Assembly (NCBI GenBank): GCA_017164015.1
Contig: CP071065.1
Coordinates: 3,573,918 to 3,637,917 of the forward strand
DNA: 64,000 nt
Direction of reading: 5' to 3'
Origin: Nostoc sp. UHCC 0702
GTDB taxonomy: Bacteria > Cyanobacteriota > Cyanobacteriia > Cyanobacteriales > Nostocaceae
Below, one piece after another: positions 1 through 8,296 of this stretch. Each line of letters starts with the position of its first letter. The first letter of the stretch is position 1. The notes below the pieces were generated by a model. The model searched no databases and was not told where the DNA came from. It saw nothing but the letters and a program-made list of their open reading frames with translations. Made by a program: the position numbers and the translations under genes.

Positions 1-1075
1 GGTAGTGTTTATAGATTATGTCTGGTGAATTTCCCAGTAATTTAGCAGCTTCCACAGGGTGCATTCCTTGGGCGATCGCTTCAGTTGTCCAAGTATGTCT
101 GTTGCTGTATGGCTTCCTGTAATCAACACCTGCTAATTTACAAGCTTGTAACCATTTTGCCCTGAATTGCTGATCGTTAATCAGTCCTCCGTTTACAGGA
201 TGAGGAAATAGTAAGTCGTTCTTTGCTGATATACAGACATTAGGTAAAACCAAGCACTCTAGCAATTCAAGTGTTAATGGTATTTGCCTTGACTTGCCTG
301 TTTTCGTTTTGTCAACAATTCTATTAACAGCACCTTTACTAATGATAATTAACCGCCTATTCAGGTCAATGTCGCCGTAGGTAACGGCAAATGCCTCTGA
401 GGGTCTGCAACCAGTATTCATGATAAACCTTGCCAAAGGAAGCCATTGTTTGAGACTCTCGCTTTCTGCAATCGCCTGCAAAATCGCCCTGCGTTCAATT
501 TCAGTAAACGGTTCCGGCTTTTCTACCTCATCTTTTTTAATACCCTTAAGGTGCTTCCTCCAGGGATTGCGCTTGTTTTCAATATCTGGTTGTAAGTAAT
601 CCCAAAAACCGATTAGTACTTGCGCGATCGCTTTAAGGCTGTTATATCGGTAGCGAGAGCGCCATTGTAGCAACCGTGCTTTTACTTTATTCTCGCTGAA
701 TTCCTCGACAGTCTTGGCACTCCCTAGCACTTCTCTGACTAGCTTCTCATATCCCTGGTACTTGTTGGTGTAAGTGCTGGTGCGTACTTCAGCCTTTTTT
801 AGCGCTAAAAATTCGGTGAACTGTGACTGCAAATCGACGATAACTTCTTTTTTCCTTCGCTGAGGTTTGTATGGGTCTACCCCTTGAAATCTCCCGCTAA
901 GGATGTCCGACTCTACCCGTTTCGCTAGTCCAATAGCTGCGTTTTTGGCAGTCTCATCAGACACTTTGATGCCTGTACCAAATGTGTACCTATGTCCCAG
1001 GTGGGTGAACCTAATGCGGTAGCTACCACCGACATGTTCCACAGTGACTTGTCCGCTATAAATAATATTGCTCAT
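1..1075 (-). CDS. Tyrosine recombinase / phage-type integrase (3' end off window)
   Basis: The reading frame opens at an ATG at 1075 and stays open for 358 codons to the left edge, so the C-terminus is missing. The N-terminal half has an Arm/core-binding type SAM-like region (about residues 80-180). The C-terminal half is the catalytic domain: Arg224 in TGCRPSEA, a beta-hairpin lysine near 258-261 (KTKTGKSRQIPL), Arg326-His327 in YSNRHT, and the expected nucleophile Tyr358 in YKHY as the last complete codon. The first position of the usual HxxR box is Tyr323 instead of His, which is seen in some active relatives. It probably mediates site-specific integration or excision of a mobile element lying to the left, outside the window. 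It is divergent from infC; no attachment site could be identified. Confidence 0.85.
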   Translation of the reverse strand, partial: MSNIIYSGQVTVEHVGGSYRIRFTHLGHRYTFGTGIKVSDETAKNAAIGLAKRVESDILSGRFQGVDPYKPQRRKKEVIVDLQSQFTEFLALKKAEVRTSTYTNKYQGYEKLVREVLGSAKTVEEFSENKVKARLLQWRSRYRYNSLKAIAQVLIGFWDYLQPDIENKRNPWRKHLKGIKKDEVEKPEPFTEIERRAILQAIAESESLKQWLPLARFIMNTGCRPSEAFAVTYGDIDLNRRLIIISKGAVNRIVDKTKTGKSRQIPLTLELLECLVLPNVCISAKNDLLFPHPVNGGLINDQQFRAKWLQACKLAGVDYRKPYSNRHTWTTEAIAQGMHPVEAAKLLGNSPDIIYKHY

Positions 1076-1384
1076 GAGTGTTGACAAATTTAGGGGTATG
1101 CGTTAAGCATTGCTACCACTGACAATAAAAATAATTGTTACAATATTTAACGCTTGTCTAGGTTGTGTAATTTAGATTAACTATTGCAGAGAAATTCTCT
1201 CAGAGTGAGTAGAATGACAAATACAACAACCACTAACTACTCATGAATTAGCTACCCTAGAACTATAGACTCATTTTGAAGTCCTCAGTTACTTTTAAGT
1301 ACTGTGCTTCTGAGGCATACCAAACAAAACCAAGTCAATCAAGTCCAATCTACATACTTAACTAAAAAGCTCCCAATAATCATA
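1076..1384. other. Intergenic region between integrase and infC
   Basis: AT-rich divergent intergenic region of about 300 bases that must hold promoters for the leftward integrase and rightward infC. I see no open frame with coding character, no tRNA and no convincing hairpin. An infC frame extension to a TTG near 1304 exists but has no IF-3 homology. Confidence 0.5.
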
Positions 1385-1918
1385 ATGCCTGTGATTGAGA
1401 AGAAAAGAACTCGTGATCTGCCCCAAATTAACGAGCGCATCCGCTTCCCGAAAATTCGAGTCATTGATACCGATGGCTCGCAGCTGGGAATCATAACTCC
1501 ACAAGAAGCAATACAACTAGCTGAAGAAAAAGAGCTAGACTTGGTGCTTTTGAGTGACAAGGCTGACCCGCCGGTTTGTCGGATCATGGACTATGGTAAA
1601 TACAAGTTTGAGCAAGAGAAGAAGGCGCGGGAAGCCCGGAAAAAACAGCACACAGCTGATGTCAAGGAAGTGAAGATGCGCTACAAAATAGAGGAACACG
1701 ACTATAACGTGCGTGTCAAGCAAGCAGAGCGCTTTCTTAAAGATGGTGATAAAGTCAAAGCTACTGTGATGTTCCGGGGTCGAGAAATTCAACACAGTGA
1801 TTTGGCAGAAGATCTGCTCAAGCGCATGGCAACTGATCTGGAGCCGTTTGGTGAAGTGCAGCAAGCGCCCAAAAAAGAGGGCAGAAACATGATGATGCTG
1901 ATTTCGCCTAAAAAGTAA
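1385..1918 (+). CDS. infC: Translation initiation factor IF-3
   Basis: A 177-residue protein with the full two-domain IF-3 architecture. The N-domain begins [17 protein letters not shown] and continues with the QEA..LAEE segment and [20 protein letters not shown] lysine-rich linker helix follows, then the C-domain ([43 protein letters not shown]). IF-3 binds the 30S subunit, blocks 50S joining and proofreads initiator tRNA and start codon. The ATG at 1385 ([11 protein letters not shown]) is chosen because cyanobacterial IF-3 starts here; the frame is open further upstream but without similarity. It ends 87 bases before a strong terminator hairpin, so it is probably monocistronic at its 3' end. 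Confidence 0.97.
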   Translation: MPVIEKKRTRDLPQINERIRFPKIRVIDTDGSQLGIITPQEAIQLAEEKELDLVLLSDKADPPVCRIMDYGKYKFEQEKKAREARKKQHTADVKEVKMRYKIEEHDYNVRVKQAERFLKDGDKVKATVMFRGREIQHSDLAEDLLKRMATDLEPFGEVQQAPKKEGRNMMMLISPKK

Positions 1919-2004
1919 TCTCTAGATTTTCTAGACGCCAAGCATAATCACAACTGAAAAGTTCGCAACGATATCTCAATCGTTGAAATTTATACAAAAC
2001 TGAT

Positions 2005-2056
2005 AGTCCTGAGCGCTGAGTGGGAAAAATAATACTCAGTCGCTCAGGACTTTTGT
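2005..2056 (+). terminator. Rho-independent terminator of infC
   Basis: Arms AGTCCTGAGCGCTGAGT (2005-2021) and its complement (2034-2051) pair along 17 bases with one bulged T. They enclose a 12-base A-rich loop and are followed directly by TTTTGTT. This is a long stable stem plus U-tract placed after infC. Confidence 0.85.
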
Positions 2057-2235
2057 TATGTCTGGGGAATTGCGAATTGGGGAGCCACTGCGGTCTTCGG
2101 CTTTGCCTAAGTGGAGCAAGTGGCGTCATTGGGCATTGGAAGATAATTTTAACTCCCTCATCTCCCCTGCCCCCCTGCCCCTCTGCCCCTCTGCTCCAGA
2201 GCTCCCCTGCTTCACTCACGTTATATCGTGCCGCC
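2057..2235. repeat. Dispersed repeat and C-rich tandem repeat between infC and the HEAT protein
   Basis: 2087-2130 is a partly palindromic sequence (GAGCCACTGC ... AAGTGGAGCAAGTGGCGT). A related copy lies near 14110-14175. It is followed by imperfect CCCCTGC/CCCCTCTG tandem units at 2160-2215. Both are typical of Nostoc-type small dispersed repeats. Short open frames across it have no coding character. Confidence 0.6.
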
Positions 2236-2250
2236 GGAAAGTAAAACTGC

Positions 2251-5200
2251 ATGGAACTAAAAAATTACTCGTTTGCTCCAAATAGAGACACTTTGGCACG
2301 ACTGCTACAGTGGGTGAATCTACGGCCTGAAGAAGGCGATCGCACTTGGTTAATGTTCGCTTTCTATACTACAATTTCAGTAGGATTACGTTGGGCAGAA
2401 GACAGTACAGTCGCCATGTTTTTAGACCAATATGGGGCTGGCTCACTGCCTTTAATGTACATTGCCAGTGCAGCAATGGGTGCGGGAATAGTTTTTGTCT
2501 ATTCTTGGCTGCAAAAGATTTTTCCTTTGCGTTGGGTAATTGTAGCGATCGCACCCTGTATGGTCGCACCATTGATATTATTGGTGTTATTGCGTTGGGG
2601 AAGCAATTTTTCCTACTTGTCGGTGATCATCGTCTTTCTGATGCGGCTATGGGTAGATGCACTTTACGTAGTTAATGACCTCAACACCTCGATTGTTGCT
2701 AACCAATTATTCAACATTCGTGAGATTAAGCGTACTTACCCACTGGTTAGCAGTGGTGTGTTGGTGGCGGATGTCATCAGCGGCTTTAGTTTGCCTTGGC
2801 TACTGCAATTTGCCGAACTCAATAAAGTCCTCGTTGTCGCTTGTGGAGTGATTATTTTGGGGGCGGGAATCCTATCCTATTTAAGCCATCAGTATCAAGC
2901 AGCTTTTCCTGATGCTCCACAACGACTAATTCCCCAAGAACAAGCTTCTCGACATCGCCGCCTCGAAGCCCCCATCAAGCGCTATACATTGCAACTGTTT
3001 GCTTTTGTTGGTTTTTTGCAAGTGATTGGGCTATTGGTAGATTTTCAATATCTCCAAGAACTGAAGGTGAATTTGGGCGATCAAGAACTCGCCAGTTTCT
3101 TGGGTCTATTTGGTGGCATTGTGGGACTATGCGAGTTAGGAACTCAGTGGTTTATCTCCAGCCGACTGATCGAACGTATAGGAGTCTTTTTTACCGCCGC
3201 CCTTTTACCCATCACTGTAGGCTTTCTCATCCCAGGAGCGATCGCACTACTCAATTTACTCCCAGCAATGCAATCCCAAAGCTTGTTTTGGGGGCTAGTG
3301 GTTCTGAAATTCTTTGATGAACTTTTGCGCTACACATTTGTGGTCAGCAGCAGCCCAGTGCTATACCAACCAATCCCTGAACGCATTCGCAGCCGCACAC
3401 AAACATTATCTGGAGGAACTGCGGAAGCCATCGCCACAGGGTTTACAGGAATAATCATTCTTGTAACTTTATTTTTCTGCGACAAGTTTGTTACCCCATC
3501 ACTACAAAACTGGGTATTGATGGCAGAAACGGTGGTGGTAGCTGCTGCCTGTTTAAAAGTAGTTTGGGTACTGCGATCGCGCTATGTTGATTTGTTAGTC
3601 TTGAGTGCAGAACGAGGTGAACTAAGTGCGTCTAATGTCGGTCTACGTGTCTTCAAACAGGGGGTAGTCAAAGCTTTAGGAGAAACAGGCAGCGCGGCAG
3701 ATAAATACTCTTGCATTGAACTTTTAGCCCAAATTGATCCCCAAGGTGCGGCCCAAGTTTTAGCACCTCTGCTAATTAAGTTACCCCCAGATTTGCAGCG
3801 TCAAAGTTTGGAGGTGATGCTGATGGGAGGCGCAAATCCTGCTTATGTGTTGGAAGTACGTTCTTTGTTACAAAAGCCCGAAGGAACTGTCGATCCCGAA
3901 GTTTTTGCCTTAGCCCTGCGCTACGTTTGGCTGGCTGAAGCCAATCCCAATTTGAGCCAACTTGAAGAGTACCTACAAGCGCGACACCATTCATTGATTC
4001 GCGCTACCGCCGCCGCCTTAATCTTGCGTCAGGGAACGCCGATGCAAAAGGTAGCTGCTACCAAAACTATGCGCCGGATGCTGACTCATAAATACGAACG
4101 AGAACGGGTGAATGGAGTCAAAGCCCTCAGAGAAGCGGTTTATTTACAGGCGCTACGGATTCATATCCCAAATTTGTTGCAAGATGAGTCTTTACGGGTG
4201 CGCTGTGCAGTGTTGGAAATGATTGCGGCTACCCGTTTAGAAGAGTACTATTCGGCTTTGCTAGGGGCACTTTACTATAAGTCAACTCGCGCTACAGCCA
4301 TACGTGCTTTGATCCGATTAGAAAATGAAGCTTTAGAAATGCTGTTGCAACTGGCTAATAATACTTACAAACCCGAAATTGTACGAGTCTATGCCTGGCG
4401 GACTATTGCTCAAATCTCTACTCTGGAAGCCAAGGAGTCTTTATGGCTACACTTGGAAACATCTTGGGGGGCTACTAGGTATCATATTCTTCGCAGCTTA
4501 CTGAAAATACAGAAGCAACCAGAAGCTATCAGTGCAGTAGATAGCTTTCAGCACAGCAGGGTGGAAACGTTAATTGAGCAGGAATTAAGGTTTTTAGGTG
4601 AGATTTATGCTGCTGACATTGACTTTCAAGCACAACAAACTCTTAACAATTATCAATCAAATCAGAGAGTTGTGATTGTTTGTGAGTTACTACTACGCGC
4701 ACTCCAAGAATTAGAATTTGATGTTAAAGAACGGATACTGCTGCTATTGAGGCTACTTTATTCTCCAGAAAAGATGCAGGCAGCAGCATTCAATCTGCGA
4801 TCGCAGTCAGCGGCAAACTTAGCGCGGGGATTAGAAATCTTAGAACATACCGTAAATTTACCCACAAAATCTTTGCTGTTGAATATTTTGGATCAGCGAT
4901 CGCACCAAGAAAAACTGCATTATCTTGCAGAAGCGGGGTTGATAGAATATCGACCGCTGCCAATCAGCGATCGGTTGCGTCGGTTGCTGACATTAAGTAA
5001 TTTGCTTTCTGACTGGTGCTTAGCTTGCTGCTTTCATGTTGCTTTAGTTAGCCGCATCCGACTGACAACCGATGAAATTTTAGTCACGCTGCGCCATCCT
5101 ACTGGCTTTGTCCGAGAAGCAGCGATCGCATATCTGAGTGTGGTCTCACACCGTGTCTTGCTAGAACTTTTACCCAAATTACAAAAAGATTCACACCCCC

Positions 5201-5253
5201 TGGTAGCGGCTCAAATCAAGGAGTTAATGAAAAAATACTTAGTTAAAAATTAA
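2251..5253 (+). CDS. MFS / nucleotide-translocase-like membrane protein with C-terminal HEAT repeats
   Basis: A 1000-residue protein. About residues 30-435 form a polytopic membrane domain with roughly 10-12 hydrophobic segments (for example around WLMFAFYTTISVGL, VIVAIAPCMVAPLILLVLL and FFTAALLPITVGFLIPGAIALL). It resembles the MFS / ATP-ADP-translocase superfamily. About residues 470-1000 are helical, repetitive and rich in paired hydrophobic helices (LLPKLQKDSHPLVAAQIKELM, IHIPNLLQDESLRVRCAVLEMIA), as in HEAT/PBS-lyase-like repeats. The role is inferred only: a membrane transporter or receptor with a cytoplasmic scaffold. The substrate is unknown. GGAAAG lies 10-15 bases upstream of the ATG. 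It stands alone between repeats, and fused proteins of this design are known from cyanobacteria. Confidence 0.75.
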   Translation: MELKNYSFAPNRDTLARLLQWVNLRPEEGDRTWLMFAFYTTISVGLRWAEDSTVAMFLDQYGAGSLPLMYIASAAMGAGIVFVYSWLQKIFPLRWVIVAIAPCMVAPLILLVLLRWGSNFSYLSVIIVFLMRLWVDALYVVNDLNTSIVANQLFNIREIKRTYPLVSSGVLVADVISGFSLPWLLQFAELNKVLVVACGVIILGAGILSYLSHQYQAAFPDAPQRLIPQEQASRHRRLEAPIKRYTLQLFAFVGFLQVIGLLVDFQYLQELKVNLGDQELASFLGLFGGIVGLCELGTQWFISSRLIERIGVFFTAALLPITVGFLIPGAIALLNLLPAMQSQSLFWGLVVLKFFDELLRYTFVVSSSPVLYQPIPERIRSRTQTLSGGTAEAIATGFTGIIILVTLFFCDKFVTPSLQNWVLMAETVVVAAACLKVVWVLRSRYVDLLVLSAERGELSASNVGLRVFKQGVVKALGETGSAADKYSCIELLAQIDPQGAAQVLAPLLIKLPPDLQRQSLEVMLMGGANPAYVLEVRSLLQKPEGTVDPEVFALALRYVWLAEANPNLSQLEEYLQARHHSLIRATAAALILRQGTPMQKVAATKTMRRMLTHKYERERVNGVKALREAVYLQALRIHIPNLLQDESLRVRCAVLEMIAATRLEEYYSALLGALYYKSTRATAIRALIRLENEALEMLLQLANNTYKPEIVRVYAWRTIAQISTLEAKESLWLHLETSWGATRYHILRSLLKIQKQPEAISAVDSFQHSRVETLIEQELRFLGEIYAADIDFQAQQTLNNYQSNQRVVIVCELLLRALQELEFDVKERILLLLRLLYSPEKMQAAAFNLRSQSAANLARGLEILEHTVNLPTKSLLLNILDQRSHQEKLHYLAEAGLIEYRPLPISDRLRRLLTLSNLLSDWCLACCFHVALVSRIRLTTDEILVTLRHPTGFVREAAIAYLSVVSHRVLLELLPKLQKDSHPLVAAQIKELMKKYLVKN

Positions 5254-5278
5254 GCTTTTTTGGACTATTGACTAATGA

Positions 5279-5608
5279 TATCAAGTTCGGCTAATTACTT
5301 ACGATCTAGTCGGTTTGCTTGGTAATAGGTAATGGGTAATGGGTAATGGGTAATAGGTAATGGGTAATGGGTAATAGGTAATGGGTAATAGGTAATAGGT
5401 AATACTCAAAACCAATTACCAATTACCAATTCCCAATTACCAATTACCGACCTCCACAGATATCATAAGTGTTTAAACGGACATGATGTAATAGGTAATA
5501 CTCAAAACCAATTACCAATTACCAATTACCAATACTTCGGCTTGCGAGAGTACAAGTTCCCAATTACCGACCTCCACAGATATCATCAGTGTTTAAACGG
5601 ACATGACA
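5279..5608. mobile_element. Composite MITE with internal heptamer array and 3-bp TGA duplication
   Basis: The left end TATCAAGTTCGGCTAATTAC (5279 on) and right end GTTTAAACGGACATGACA (to 5608) are imperfect inverted repeats. They are flanked by TGA at 5276-5278 and 5609-5611. Inside are about 12 GGTAATG/GGTAATA heptamers (5321-5404) and complementary CCAATTA units. The right half is duplicated (5481-5608), and the second copy contains a small dispersed repeat, ACTTCGGCTTGCGAGAGTAC (from 5534), also found twice inside the NRPS gene. The simpler sister copy is at 9448-9608. Confidence 0.75.
5321..5404 (+). repeat. Heptanucleotide tandem repeat (GGTAATG/A)n
   Basis: About a dozen contiguous 7-bp units alternating GGTAATG and GGTAATA inside the composite MITE. 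This is the classic cyanobacterial short tandemly repeated repetitive (STRR) pattern. The sister element at 9448-9608 has only about four units, so the array length varies between copies. Confidence 0.85.
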
Positions 5609-5694
5609 TGACTCTTAACGCCTCAACTAAAAATTTATGAAAATGCGCGTCAGTTCTGACCTGGAAAGTTTCTCTTAAGAAAAAATATTCTCTG

Positions 5695-5841
5695 GAAGCC
5701 TAGCTGCCTTATTATGCTACATTACTAAAGCTTGGAGTCGGGAAACTCCGGTGAAATTCCGGGACTGTGCCGCAGCTGTCAGGAAAAAGCAAAAGCTAAA
5801 AAAATCAAATTAACTTTTGAATTTCTGAGTCAGAATGCCAA
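5695..5841 (+). promoter_or_regulatory. Cobalamin riboswitch upstream of and overlapping cobG start
   Basis: The conserved core is present in order: an AGCTGCC element (5702-5708), GGGAA (5740-5744), CCGGTGAAATTCC (5748-5760) and GACTGTGCCGCAGCTGT (5763-5779). These match the B12 riboswitch junction (GGGAA..GGTGNAANTCC..GC.CTGT). The 3' closing element CTGAGTCAGAATGCC (5825-5839) resembles the B12 box GAGTCAGGAtACC. The CobG ATG (5835-5837) lies inside it, so ligand binding should hide the start codon: translational control by adenosyl- or other cobalamin. The aptamer is short, lacking a long P13 arm, as in compact class-II type versions. Boundaries are approximate. Confidence 0.75.
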
Positions 5842-7589
5842 CTCCAGCCGTATCTTCAAGATACATTCACTATCTACTCTCTGCGTCGCACGGAGAAGGA
5901 GTTTTTGTTTTGTTGTCCGGTATTGCCTGTCCTGGCTTGTTTTACGTCACACCTGCTATTGATGGTATATTGTCTCGCATCAGAGTACCAGGTGGGATTC
6001 TTAATAGTATACAGTGCCGTGCGATCGCAGATATTGCAGACCAGTACGGCGGTGGCTACATAGATGTTACTAATCGAGCCAACCTACAAGTCCGCGAAAT
6101 TCGCACACAGATAAACACCGCTGTTTTGAAGCACCTGCAAGATTTAGGGCTGGGTTCTCCTAATATAAATGTAGACCACATCCGCAATATTATGGCCAGC
6201 CCAACAGCTGGCATAGATCCTCAAGAATTAATCGATACTCGTCCTTTTGTCCAAGGCTGGGACAATTACATCGCTACCCATCCCCACCTGTCAGGACTGC
6301 CTGCTAAATTTAGCGTTGGCTTTGATGGTGGCGGGTTGGTGTCGGTATGCGATCGCCCCAATGATATCGCATTTGCTGCTGTCTTAGTTGACAATAAAGT
6401 TTTCTTCCGTCTCTATCTCAGTGTAGGCGCGAAGGGAGAACCACCCACTGATATGGGTATTTTGCTACCACCAGAAGCATGTTTACCAGTGTTGGCAGCT
6501 TTGGTTAATGTCTATCTGAATCATATTGATACTACTAATCCGCGTCAGCCACGTTTAAGAGAGTTACTCAATAGTTTAGGTTGTGAAAGTTATCTAATGG
6601 AAGTGGAGGCAAGTCTGCCTTTTTCTCTGTTGCACTGCGAAACTAGAGAAAACCTAACCCCCCAACCCCCTTCCCTACGAGGGAAGGGGGAGCAATTTTC
6701 CACTATCGTGACAAAAGCGGGTTTGAGGGTAAAGTCAAATACTCATACTCAGTTGCCTAGAGAAATAGCATCAAGAAATGGGGAAGTAACATCTCCCTCA
6801 TCCCCCTCATCCCCCTCATCCCCCTCATCCCCCTCATCCCCCTCATCCCCCTCATCCCCCTCATCCCCCTCATCCCCCTCATCCCTACTACCTTTGAATG
6901 CAACTCGGTATCAGTATCAACATATCGGTATTCATCCCCAGCGTCAGCCAGGTTTATTTTATATTGGTGTGGTGTTGCCCCTTGGGCGGCTGGAAAGTAA
7001 GCAAATACTGGGTTTAGCTGATTTGGCAGAAAGCTACGGTAGCAGCATCAGGTTAACTCCCTGGCAGAATTTGCTACTAACTGATATTCCCCAGGAATGG
7101 GTTAATGATGTGCAAAACAAACTTGCGGTCTTAGGTTTAGATTATTCAGCAAGTAACATCAAGAGTGCATTAGTTGCCTGTTCTGGCAAGCGTGGTTGTG
7201 CTGCTGCTGCCACAGATACTAAGGGTGATGCATTGGCATTAGCACAGTATCTTGAAACTCGCGTTACTCTCAACCATCCAGTTAATATTCACTTCAGCGG
7301 GTGCGAAAAATCCTGTGCCCAGCATAGCAAGAGTGACATCGCCCTGCTCGGTGTCAGGGTCGAAAACGAAAATGGAACTGTGGAGGGCTATAACGTTTAT
7401 ATTGGTGACGGTGACAGTCAGGAAAAATTCGGTCGTCAACTCTATCGAAATATCAGCTTAGCCGAACTACCTGCGCTATTACAACACATGCTAAACGTGT
7501 ATAAAAATCAACGTATAAATTATAGTGAGTCCTTCAGTGAATTTGCCAATCGATATGCGATCGCTCAACTAAAAAAGCTATTCTCTTAA
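5835..7589 (+). CDS. cobG: Precorrin-3B synthase-like protein (CobG family) with repeat insertions
   Basis: A 584-residue member of the nitrite/sulfite reductase half-domain family. It starts with the CobG-typical segment CPGLFYVTPAIDGILSRIRVPGG and VTNRANLQVREI. It carries the [4Fe-4S]/siroheme-type cysteine set Cys449-x5-Cys455 and Cys490-x3-Cys494 (CSGKRGC, GCEKSC). CobG uses O2 to form precorrin-3B on the way to ring contraction. The family is usually about 450 residues. The excess lies in the middle: a repeat-derived LTPQPPSLRGKGE stretch (residues 274-287) and a Ser-Pro-Ser minisatellite (about 320-350). Both lie in the linker between the two halves, with the reading frame intact. It is the first gene of the cobalamin locus and sits under a cobalamin riboswitch. 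Confidence 0.88.
   Translation: MPTPAVSSRYIHYLLSASHGEGVFVLLSGIACPGLFYVTPAIDGILSRIRVPGGILNSIQCRAIADIADQYGGGYIDVTNRANLQVREIRTQINTAVLKHLQDLGLGSPNINVDHIRNIMASPTAGIDPQELIDTRPFVQGWDNYIATHPHLSGLPAKFSVGFDGGGLVSVCDRPNDIAFAAVLVDNKVFFRLYLSVGAKGEPPTDMGILLPPEACLPVLAALVNVYLNHIDTTNPRQPRLRELLNSLGCESYLMEVEASLPFSLLHCETRENLTPQPPSLRGKGEQFSTIVTKAGLRVKSNTHTQLPREIASRNGEVTSPSSPSSPSSPSSPSSPSSPSSPSSPSSPSSLLPLNATRYQYQHIGIHPQRQPGLFYIGVVLPLGRLESKQILGLADLAESYGSSIRLTPWQNLLLTDIPQEWVNDVQNKLAVLGLDYSASNIKSALVACSGKRGCAAAATDTKGDALALAQYLETRVTLNHPVNIHFSGCEKSCAQHSKSDIALLGVRVENENGTVEGYNVYIGDGDSQEKFGRQLYRNISLAELPALLQHMLNVYKNQRINYSESFSEFANRYAIAQLKKLFS
6792..6890 (+). repeat. 9-bp minisatellite (TCCCCCTCA)n inside cobG
   Basis: Nine perfect tandem copies of TCCCCCTCA at 6801-6881, with one degenerate unit on each side, encoding repeated Ser-Pro-Ser. 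Because the unit is 9 bp, copy-number changes keep the frame. The same unit occurs at about 11505-11590 in the cbiG-cobJ fusion gene. Confidence 0.95.
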
Positions 7590-7669
7590 AAAATCAAAAG
7601 AACAATCACCGCCCACCATCTCAGCCATAAAGCACAAAGTATTTTCCCATTCTCCATTCCCAATTCCCA

Positions 7670-8296
7670 ATGCCCGACTACATCCGAGAAGCCAGTGAAA
7701 TATACCGTAATTCCTTTGCCATCATCCGGTCAGAAGCCAACCTGGATATCTTACCGCCAAATGTAGCAAAAGTTGCTGTACGCCTCATCCATGCCTGTGG
7801 AATGACGGATATTATCGCTGATTTAGGATATTCACCAACGGCGGTATCATCGGGACGGGCAGCACTAGCAGCAGGAGCTACAATTCTGTGCGATTGCCGC
7901 ATGGTTGCCGAAGGTGTGACCAAAAAGCGGTTGCCAGCAAACAATCAAGTGATTTGCAGCCTCAATGAGCCAGAAGTGCCAGAAATGGCTAAAAGTCTTG
8001 GCACAACAAGGTCGGCAGCAGCCTTGGAACTATGGCGATCGCACTTAGAAGGGGCAGTTGTAGCAATTGGCAACGCACCCACGGCACTGTTTCGGCTACT
8101 GGAAATGCTCGATGAAGGATGCCCCAAACCTGCGGTAATTTTGGGTTTTCCAGTGGGGTTTGTGGGGGCAGCAGAGTCGAAAGCCGCCCTGGCAGCAGAT
8201 AGCAGAGATGTACCATTTTTAACATTACATGGTCGGCGTGGTGGCAGTGCGATCGCCGCCGCCGCAGTTAACGCCTTGGCAACGGAGGAAGAATGA
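7670..8296 (+). CDS. cobH: Precorrin-8X methylmutase
   Basis: A 208-residue CobH/CbiC protein that moves the C11 methyl to C12, turning precorrin-8X into hydrogenobyrinate (or the cobalt form into cobyrinate). Visible signatures are the VRLIHACGM segment with the catalytic His41, DIIADLGYSPTAVSSGRAAL, and near the C-terminus ILGFPVGFVGAAESKAAL. The length is normal for the family. It lies 80 bases after cobG and overlaps cobI by 4 bases (ATGA), so it is translationally coupled with cobI. Confidence 0.95.
   Translation: MPDYIREASEIYRNSFAIIRSEANLDILPPNVAKVAVRLIHACGMTDIIADLGYSPTAVSSGRAALAAGATILCDCRMVAEGVTKKRLPANNQVICSLNEPEVPEMAKSLGTTRSAAALELWRSHLEGAVVAIGNAPTALFRLLEMLDEGCPKPAVILGFPVGFVGAAESKAALAADSRDVPFLTLHGRRGGSAIAAAAVNALATEEE

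Noticed and set aside
1076..1384. tRNA or excisionase gene next to the integrase
   Set aside because: No cloverleaf-like or coding-like sequence could be found by eye; the region is AT-rich intergenic DNA.
2020..2285. Two overlapping open frames between infC and the HEAT protein
   Set aside because: They read through a terminator hairpin and C-rich repeats; composition is not coding.
5321..5404. Possible CRISPR array (regular short repeats)
   Set aside because: Units are contiguous 7-mers without spacers, inside a MITE; no cas gene is present.
5732..5962. Small open frame beginning in the riboswitch region
   Set aside because: It overlaps the riboswitch core and cobG in another frame and has no family similarity.
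6792..6890. Assembly artefact or frameshift in cobG caused by the 9-bp array
   Set aside because: The unit is a multiple of three and the frame continues into conserved CobG sequence on both sides; the same array occurs in cbiG-cobJ.
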